NCBI GenBank assembly: GCA_049664225.1
Contig: JBATEX010000029.1
Span: forward strand, 1-12,422
Origin: JAUVRX01 sp049664225
GTDB lineage: Bacteria > Acidobacteriota > Thermoanaerobaculia > Multivoradales > JAHEKO01
DNA: 12,422 bases
Direction: 5' to 3'
In this document: positions 7,012 to 12,422 of the stretch, piece by piece
Numbering within the stretch: the first letter of the stretch is position 1
Layout: each line of letters opens with the position of its first letter
Translations under genes and position numbers: made by a program
The notes under the pieces: model-generated
The model's database searches: none
What the model was told of the DNA's origin: nothing
Seen by the model: the letters and a program-made list of their open reading frames with translations, nothing else

Positions 7012-7743
7012 ATGCGGTCTAGATTGGATCAGTTGTTGGTGGAAAAGGGGCTTTTCGAGAGCCGAGAACGAGCTCGCCGAGCCGTGATGGCTGGGAGTGT
7101 GACCGTCGATGGGGTGCCGGCCGACAAACCGGGGACCGCGGTGCCCGACTCGGCCCACCTGGAGGTGGTCGGTCCGAAGGAGCCGTTCGTTTCTCGGGGA
7201 GGCCGTAAGCTCGCCTACGCGCTGGACCATTTCGAGCTCGATCCGACAGGGTGGACCTGCTTGGATGTCGGGGCATCGACCGGAGGGTTCACGGATTGCC
7301 TGTTGCAGAGAGGTGCCAGCCGGGTCTACGCGCTGGATGTGGGCCGAGGGCAGCTCGACTTCAAGTTGCGTAGCGATAGCCGCGTGGTGGCGATGGAGGG
7401 TGTCAACGCGAGGTACTTCGAGGTGGAGAGCATTGCCGAACCCTGCCAGCTAGTCACGGTCGACGTTTCCTTCATCTCGCTCGTCAAAGTGGTACCAGCC
7501 CTGCTCCCTGCTCTGCCGCCCGGGGGATATCTGCTGACCTTGATCAAGCCTCAGTTCGAGGTGGGCAAAGGGCTGGTAGGCAAAGGGGGTGTGGTGCGGG
7601 ATGAGTCTGTCCGCGGACGGATCATCCAGGAGAGAGGTGAGGAACTGGCTTCCCTGGGCCTGGTCCTCATGGGTATAGTTGACTCGGAAGTTGCAGGGGC
7701 GAAAGGCAATCGTGAGGCCCTGGCCCTGTTCCGTAAAAGCTGA
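7012..7743 (+). CDS. tlyA: TlyA family rRNA (cytidine-2'-O)-methyltransferase
   Basis: 243 residues, normal for the family. Residues 1-55 form an S4 RNA-binding domain (RLDQLLVEKGLFESRERARR, then AGSVTVDG and DKPG). SRGGRKLAYAL (K66) joins it to a FtsJ/RrmJ-type SAM methyltransferase domain. That domain shows motif I LDVGASTGGFTDCLL (84-98), RVYALDVGRGQLDFKLR, the EGVNAR block and LIKPQFEVGKG with catalytic-type K179. TlyA proteins methylate ribose 2'-OH groups of cytidines in 16S and/or 23S rRNA and are historically mis-named hemolysin A. ATG 7012 is used because the nearby ATG at 7005 is out of frame. Its SD is weak. The stop TGA shares its A with the ATG of nadK, a coupling arrangement. 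Whether it modifies 23S as well as 16S rRNA cannot be told from the sequence. Confidence 0.96.
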   Translation: MRSRLDQLLVEKGLFESRERARRAVMAGSVTVDGVPADKPGTAVPDSAHLEVVGPKEPFVSRGGRKLAYALDHFELDPTGWTCLDVGASTGGFTDCLLQRGASRVYALDVGRGQLDFKLRSDSRVVAMEGVNARYFEVESIAEPCQLVTVDVSFISLVKVVPALLPALPPGGYLLTLIKPQFEVGKGLVGKGGVVRDESVRGRIIQERGEELASLGLVLMGIVDSEVAGAKGNREALALFRKS

Positions 7744-8606
7744 TGACGACTCCCTCGAGCTCTCGAAGAATCGCCGTAGTCGCCAAGCGCGTCAGCCGAG
7801 AAGCGCTGGAAACGGCGGTCGAGCTGGCGCACTGGTTGCGCCGCCGGCAGCTGGGGGTGGCGTTGGAAGAGACGATTCTGGAGGCCCATCCAGAGCTCCA
7901 GGCGGAGGCCTTCGATCGATCGGAGGTCTACGATCTCGTCGTCGTCCTGGGTGGAGACGGCACGCTGCTCTCCGTGGCCCGAAATCTCGCCGACTCGATC
8001 CCGATACTGGGCGTCAACATGGGTAATCTGGGCTTCCTCACCGAGGTTCCGAGATCCGAGCTCTACCCCTCCCTGATGAGGTTCCTGGCGGGGGACTATG
8101 GTGTCGACGAGCGCGCCCTGTTGGATGTGACACTGAAGCGAGCGAGTGGCGAGGAGGTTCCCTATCGGGTGCTCAACGACGCCGTCATCAACAAGAGCGC
8201 CCTAGCCAGGATTATCGAGTTGGTGGTAACCGTGGATGGCCATCGTGTCGCCACTTATCGTTCCGATGGCCTGATCATCTCGACGCCGACCGGCTCGACG
8301 GCCTACAACCTCGCGGCCGGGGGACCGATTCTCAACCCCATGCTGCCGGTTGTCGTGGTAACACCCATCTGCCCTCACACGCTCACCCTGCGCCCCATCG
8401 TGGTAGCTGATTCAGGCAGTGTGGAGATCAGGCTCGAGACCTCTCACGAAGAGGTCTACCTGACCCTGGACGGTCAGGAGGGTACCCAGATCGAGTACGG
8501 AGACACCATCAGTCTGCGCCGATCGGAAGCCGTGGTGCGACTCATCAAGACCAGCGACCGCACGTTCTACGACAGTCTGCGCGATAAACTCAGGTGGGGC
8601 GGCTAG
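7743..8606 (+). CDS. nadK: NAD kinase (ATP-NAD kinase)
   Basis: 287 residues, typical length. This cytoplasmic enzyme phosphorylates NAD to NADP and is the cell's only usual NADP source. All signature blocks are present: VVLGGDGTLLSVAR (GGDGT at 70-74, D72), ILGVNMGNLGFLTEV, NDAVINK (N145, D146), YRSDGLIISTPTGSTAYNLAAGGPI (from about 172) and TPICPHTLTLRPIV. The start ATG overlaps the tlyA stop (TGATG), so translation is probably coupled and no separate SD is seen. tlyA followed by nadK is a recurrent gene order, for example Rv1694-Rv1695 in Mycobacterium tuberculosis, where recN follows. Here the next gene is tamB-like instead. Nothing is missing or broken. Confidence 0.98.
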   Translation: MTTPSSSRRIAVVAKRVSREALETAVELAHWLRRRQLGVALEETILEAHPELQAEAFDRSEVYDLVVVLGGDGTLLSVARNLADSIPILGVNMGNLGFLTEVPRSELYPSLMRFLAGDYGVDERALLDVTLKRASGEEVPYRVLNDAVINKSALARIIELVVTVDGHRVATYRSDGLIISTPTGSTAYNLAAGGPILNPMLPVVVVTPICPHTLTLRPIVVADSGSVEIRLETSHEEVYLTLDGQEGTQIEYGDTISLRRSEAVVRLIKTSDRTFYDSLRDKLRWGG

Positions 8607-8621
8607 TTGGCGGCTGCGCTC

Positions 8622-8645
8622 GGGAGCCCGTATTGTCGGGCCCCC
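8622..8645 (+). terminator. GC-rich hairpin after nadK, terminator-like without T-tract
   Basis: GGGAGCCCG (8622-8630) and CGGGCCCCC (8637-8645) pair at 8 of 9 positions around a TATTGT loop, 16 bases after the nadK stop. The stem is strong, but CACGGTGAAG follows rather than a run of T. It is therefore a possible attenuator, mRNA-stabilising structure or imperfect terminator rather than a standard intrinsic one. Confidence 0.4.
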
Positions 8646-8683
8646 ACGGTGAAGTCTTGCAAGCACAGCCTTCGGGGCACGCG

Positions 8684-8689
8684 TATTCT
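8684..8689 (+). promoter_or_regulatory. Possible -10 element ahead of the TamB-like gene
   Basis: TATTCT lies 21-26 bases before the tamB-like ATG and repeats the hexamer seen upstream of the Trm112-like gene. TTGCAA at 8657-8662 would be a -35, but the 21-base spacer is too long for a usual sigma-70 site. Support is weak, and tamB could instead be read through from nadK. Confidence 0.2.
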
Positions 8690-8709
8690 TAGGGCGGGTC
8701 TGCCGGTCG

Positions 8710-11700
8710 ATGTCAGTGGAACAACCCAAGAGTAAGGCCGAGGAACCCGAGGTCCCCAGACGTCGTAGGCGCCGGCACAGTCGATTTCGTCGCTGGATGG
8801 TGCGACCGGCTATGTGGACCGTCGCTCTCGCGGCCGTGGCTCTCTGGGCCCTGATCTCGCTCGTCCAAGGTGAGCGATTCGGCTCGTTCGTGGCCCGACA
8901 GGTCGAACAAGCGGCCGAAGCCTATCTGGAACGCGAGGTGGCGATCGGTGCTCTCCGCGTCAAGGTGCTACCGCTTGGAGCGGAGATCGACAATTTCCGA
9001 TTGGGCGGTCCGGAGCCCGAAGATCCGCCCTTCGCCGAGATCGAGCAGATCCTCATCGACGCCGATATCACCGATTTCCGGCATCCCCATCTCTACCTCC
9101 ATCAGGTCAAGCTCATCGGGCCTCGCATCTTCCTGGATTTTGTCGGCAAGGGCGTCAACAATCTGCCTCGTGGTAGGAAGCGGAAGGACGACGCCGACGC
9201 TCGCCCACGTCGGCTGCCCTTGAAGGTCACCGTTCGCTATCTGGCCCTGGAACGGGGCTTCCTGGAGCTTCGCCAGCAGCGTCTTCCCATGGCCCTGACG
9301 GCAGAGTCCCTGACCGCGGAGGTCTCCGGCAACCTGGAGCGTGAGCTGCAGGGCTCGTTGAGCGCTCCCGCTGTCGAGGTGAGCCTGCCCAAGGGCGATC
9401 CGATCGTCGGTGCACTCAACCTGGCGGTCGAGCTGACTCCTACGGGCCTCGAGCTCAAAGAAGGCCGAATCGAGGGTATAGACCTGAATGCCGCGGTCTC
9501 CGGTTATATCGGTTGGGAAGGGGACAAGGAGGTAGTGCTGGAGTTGGAGGCGAAGGGCGATACGTCGCTCTTCCGGCGCATGGGCTATATCGACGACCAG
9601 ATCCAGGGACCCTTCGAGTTGGTTGGAGGAATGGCCTGGCGCTCAGAGGCCTGGGGCTTCAGGGGGCAACTGGATTCCCGCGAGTTGGTGCTCTTGGGCC
9701 GACCAATAGGTCATGTCCGTTGTGTGCTGTCGGGCGATCGCAACGGCCTCCAGTTTGACATCGAGAGGGCCGATTACGGGGGAGGCGCGATCAGGGGAGC
9801 GGTCAATGTGGACTATCGCGGTCAGGACAAGTCTCTGGATTTGGATCTGCTGCTCGACCAGGTACAGCTTCAGACGTTGCTGATGGATCAGCACATTCCA
9901 GTCAGCGGCCTGTCCGGTACGGTCTCTGGTGTCTTCAACTACCGGTTTCCGATGGGAGATGCCGACCATGGCCAGGGTTGGGGTGACTTGAAGATCGCCG
10001 CCAAGGTCGCTACCGACCCCGACTCCCTGCCTGTGGAGGGAACGGTGCCCCTGATCATCGAAAACGGGATTATCAGGACGCGTGCTGCCAGGATTACCAC
10101 CGAGGCGCACGAGGTGACCGCGACCGGGTATTTCGATATCGCACGCAAATCGGGACAGTTCGAGTATCAGATCAACACCATCAGGCTCGCTGAGTTGTTG
10201 AAATTGTTGCCCCTGGATCAGGCTGCCGAGCCTCCGCTTTGGCTGCCTACCTCGGGCCAGGGGGAGGTCGACGGAACTCTCATTGTCGGGCCGGAAGGGC
10301 CAAGCACTCAACTGCAACTCGCCTTGCGAGATGTGGAGGCTCCAGGCTTCTCGGCCGAACTGGCGCAGGGTCGGTTGCTTGTCGGCGCGACAGGTATCGA
10401 AGAACTGCGGATCGAGCTCTTGCGCCCCGGTGGAGGTCTGATCGTCACTGGCCGATTGCCATTTCCTGACCCTCGAACCGAGGCGCCAGCAGCAGGTTTC
10501 TCATTGGCTCTGGACGCCTCGAAATGGCCCATGGCCCAGGTGCACCCCTGGTTGCCGTTCGAGCTCGACCTCGACGGCGCGCTGACGGGCTCCATCGTGC
10601 TGTCTGGTGATCTCGAGCACCCCGAAGGCGACCTGGTGGCGCGGATCGATTCCATCTGGCTGGGCGATCTTCTCGCGGAGTCACTGACACTGGACATGGC
10701 GTTCGACCCGGAGAGAGTTGTTTTTCGGAGTGCGGTGCTGACCGGGCCTCCCGGGCAGGTCGACCTGAGTGGCAGTCTCGACCTGACCGACCAGGTGGTC
10801 TCTCTACAGATAGCCTCGGACGATCTCGACATGACGGTCGAACCGCTGATCTCCCTGCTGCCGGCCGGAGTCGGCGGCACCATGAGGGTAAGTGGGGTCG
10901 TCGGGGGGACCCTGGATGAGCCGGAGGTCACCGCCGACCTCACCTGGAGGGGTCTGTCGGTCGAGGAGCGGCTCCTCGGAGAAGACGGTAGTGCGGAGCT
11001 GCACGCGCATCTCGAAGGAGGCGACCTGAAGCTCTCCGGAGATTTGCTGGGTCTGGTGACCCTGGAAGGTGGAGGTCGCCTCACACGGCAGGGCTTGAGC
11101 CTGAGTGTTCCCGTCAGGGGCAATGACATGCGTGGCCTGGTCAGCCTTTCCGGGGTCGAGGTGATTCCGGATTGCTCGGGAGAATTCAAAGGTGTCCTCA
11201 GCCTAGAAGCGGACTTCGGCACCGACCAGCCCTGGAGCTCGGAGCTGGCGTTGGAGCACTTTTCACTGGAGCTCGCGGATCAGAAGCTGACGAATCTGGA
11301 ACCGGTCGTGATGCGCCTGTCCGAAGGTGGATTCCATCTGGACTCCTTCTTCATCGGCGATCCAGCCAGCGAAAGTGAGCTGTTCCTGTCAGGAGATGTG
11401 GCCTTCGACGAGGAGCGATCTCTCGATATGCAGCTGCAGAGCTCTCTCGAGACCACCTGGCTGACGCTTCTGCTGCCCGACCTGGGCCTGCGAGCCGGAC
11501 GGTTCGACGTCCTCGCGGAGGTTCGGGGCACCATGGATTCGCCGCGGCTCGATGGACAAGGGACCTTGAGCAACGGACAGGTGATCGTGCCGGCGATCCC
11601 CCACGCTCTGGACAACATTCGCGGTCAGTTTCTCTTCTATCCCGGGCAGGTGGTGATCGACAGCTTGCAGGCCGATTTGGCTGGCGGCCAGGTGCGGGCC

Positions 11701-12422
11701 AGTGGCCTGCTCCTACCGATCTCCGACAACGGCGGCTTCGGCTACCAGATCCAGATCTTCGCCGAGAACATCAACCTCCGTTTCCCGGAAGGCTGGCTGA
11801 GTCGTGGTGATGCCGAGCTGTCGCTGGCGTCGACGGACGAGGGGCATATCTTGCGTGGCAACGTGAGGCTCGATCGCGCCTATTACGTTCAAGACATCAA
11901 GGTGAGCATGACGCAGATGCTGCGGGGGTTATTCGCCCGGCAGCGTGTGGAAGTCGATCGAGCTGGAGAATTGCAGACCTCGACCCAGCTCAACATCGTC
12001 ATCGATGGGCCTGGAGCCCTGAGGATTCGCAACAACCTCGCGGACATGCGGGGGGACATCGATCTCGTCGTCCGGGGTACCGTCGCGAATCCGGTGCTCT
12101 TCGGTCGGGTAGAGATAGAACGGGGAGGCACCGTCTCCTACAGCGGGACCAAGTACACGGTCGGTCAGGGACTCGTGACGTTCGCGAATCCGTTCGCCAT
12201 CGAGCCGGTCATCGACCTGGCTGCCTCGGCAAGAGTTCGCGAGTACCGAGTCACGATGAGCCTCTTCGGCACGCTGGACAACCTGAATGCGAACTTCTCA
12301 TCCGACCCGCCCTTGGCCGACCTGGAGGTGCTGTCTCTTCTGACCACCGGAGAGACCAGTTGGCGCGGAACCCGGTCCTCGCAGGCCGAGGGGGAAACCG
12401 AGGCAGCGATGCGAGCGACCGG
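8710..12422 (+). CDS. TamB/AsmA-like translocation and assembly or lipid-transport protein, 3' end beyond the window
   Basis: The frame is open from ATG 8710 to the last base, giving 1237 codons plus two bases. The N-terminus is cytoplasmic and very basic, with six arginines at 17-22, followed by one signal-anchor helix (about 33-52). Then comes the AsmA-type start EREVAIGALRVKVLPLGAEIDNFRLGG. The long middle is repetitive beta-strand sequence with short DxxG-style turns, as in TamB/AsmA/YdbH beta-groove proteins. From about residue 940 the TamB (DUF490) domain is recognisable: VRGTVANPVLFGRVEIERGG near 1118, YSGTKYTVGQGLVTFANPF and FSSDPPLADLEVLSLLTTGE. Family members span the periplasm and serve in outer-membrane protein assembly or inter-membrane phospholipid transport. 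The partner TamA/BamA is not in the window. ATG 8710 has no strong SD, and 103 nt separate it from nadK. Confidence 0.9.
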   Translation, partial: MSVEQPKSKAEEPEVPRRRRRRHSRFRRWMVRPAMWTVALAAVALWALISLVQGERFGSFVARQVEQAAEAYLEREVAIGALRVKVLPLGAEIDNFRLGGPEPEDPPFAEIEQILIDADITDFRHPHLYLHQVKLIGPRIFLDFVGKGVNNLPRGRKRKDDADARPRRLPLKVTVRYLALERGFLELRQQRLPMALTAESLTAEVSGNLERELQGSLSAPAVEVSLPKGDPIVGALNLAVELTPTGLELKEGRIEGIDLNAAVSGYIGWEGDKEVVLELEAKGDTSLFRRMGYIDDQIQGPFELVGGMAWRSEAWGFRGQLDSRELVLLGRPIGHVRCVLSGDRNGLQFDIERADYGGGAIRGAVNVDYRGQDKSLDLDLLLDQVQLQTLLMDQHIPVSGLSGTVSGVFNYRFPMGDADHGQGWGDLKIAAKVATDPDSLPVEGTVPLIIENGIIRTRAARITTEAHEVTATGYFDIARKSGQFEYQINTIRLAELLKLLPLDQAAEPPLWLPTSGQGEVDGTLIVGPEGPSTQLQLALRDVEAPGFSAELAQGRLLVGATGIEELRIELLRPGGGLIVTGRLPFPDPRTEAPAAGFSLALDASKWPMAQVHPWLPFELDLDGALTGSIVLSGDLEHPEGDLVARIDSIWLGDLLAESLTLDMAFDPERVVFRSAVLTGPPGQVDLSGSLDLTDQVVSLQIASDDLDMTVEPLISLLPAGVGGTMRVSGVVGGTLDEPEVTADLTWRGLSVEERLLGEDGSAELHAHLEGGDLKLSGDLLGLVTLEGGGRLTRQGLSLSVPVRGNDMRGLVSLSGVEVIPDCSGEFKGVLSLEADFGTDQPWSSELALEHFSLELADQKLTNLEPVVMRLSEGGFHLDSFFIGDPASESELFLSGDVAFDEERSLDMQLQSSLETTWLTLLLPDLGLRAGRFDVLAEVRGTMDSPRLDGQGTLSNGQVIVPAIPHALDNIRGQFLFYPGQVVIDSLQADLAGGQVRASGLLLPISDNGGFGYQIQIFAENINLRFPEGWLSRGDAELSLASTDEGHILRGNVRLDRAYYVQDIKVSMTQMLRGLFARQRVEVDRAGELQTSTQLNIVIDGPGALRIRNNLADMRGDIDLVVRGTVANPVLFGRVEIERGGTVSYSGTKYTVGQGLVTFANPFAIEPVIDLAASARVREYRVTMSLFGTLDNLNANFSSDPPLADLEVLSLLTTGETSWRGTRSSQAEGETEAAMRAT

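Overview
The window is ordinary chromosomal DNA from a high-GC Gram-negative bacterium. An outer membrane is implied by a TamB/AsmA-type protein, a lipobox-bearing sulfatase-like lipoprotein and an AlgI/AlgX-type polysaccharide O-acetylation pair. The general style (sulfatase-like lipoprotein ending in LRALGYLD, very weak Shine-Dalgarno sites, tight gene packing) recalls Acidobacteriota or Myxococcota, but this is an impression, not a determination. No mobile element, CRISPR array, tRNA or rRNA was seen.

Left block (207-4688, + strand): three tightly packed genes (gaps of 2 and 10 nt) form a likely cell-envelope/exopolysaccharide modification operon. They are an AlgI-like MBOAT O-acyltransferase, a membrane-anchored AlgX/AlgJ-like SGNH protein, and an alkaline-phosphatase-superfamily 'sulfatase' lipoprotein. 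The last has Thr where true sulfatases have the formylglycine Cys/Ser. The MBOAT protein would move acyl groups across the inner membrane and the SGNH protein would place them on a periplasmic polymer. The third protein may add or remove another substituent.

Middle (4676-6523, - strand): a large polytopic protein resembling GT-C/GT39-type lipid-linked-sugar glycosyltransferases, with a C-terminal soluble beta-rich domain. It converges on the sulfatase-like gene with a 13-bp coding overlap. Its start faces a 165-bp divergent promoter region.

Right block (6689 to the end, + strand): a small Trm112-like protein lacking the usual zinc cysteines, TlyA-type rRNA 2'-O-methyltransferase, NAD kinase (start overlapping the tlyA stop as TGATG), then a very long TamB-like gene that runs off the window with 1237 codons open. 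tlyA and nadK are a conserved neighbour pair in many bacteria. Here the next gene is tamB-like rather than the recN seen in some genomes.

Intergenic space is small: 1-206, 6524-6688, 6941-7011 and 8607-8709. No gene-free stretch exceeds 300 bases. The most unusual points are the Thr-type 'sulfatase' coupled to an O-acetylation pair, the zinc-site-less Trm112 protein and the convergent overlap. I found no clear evidence of a wholly new system.
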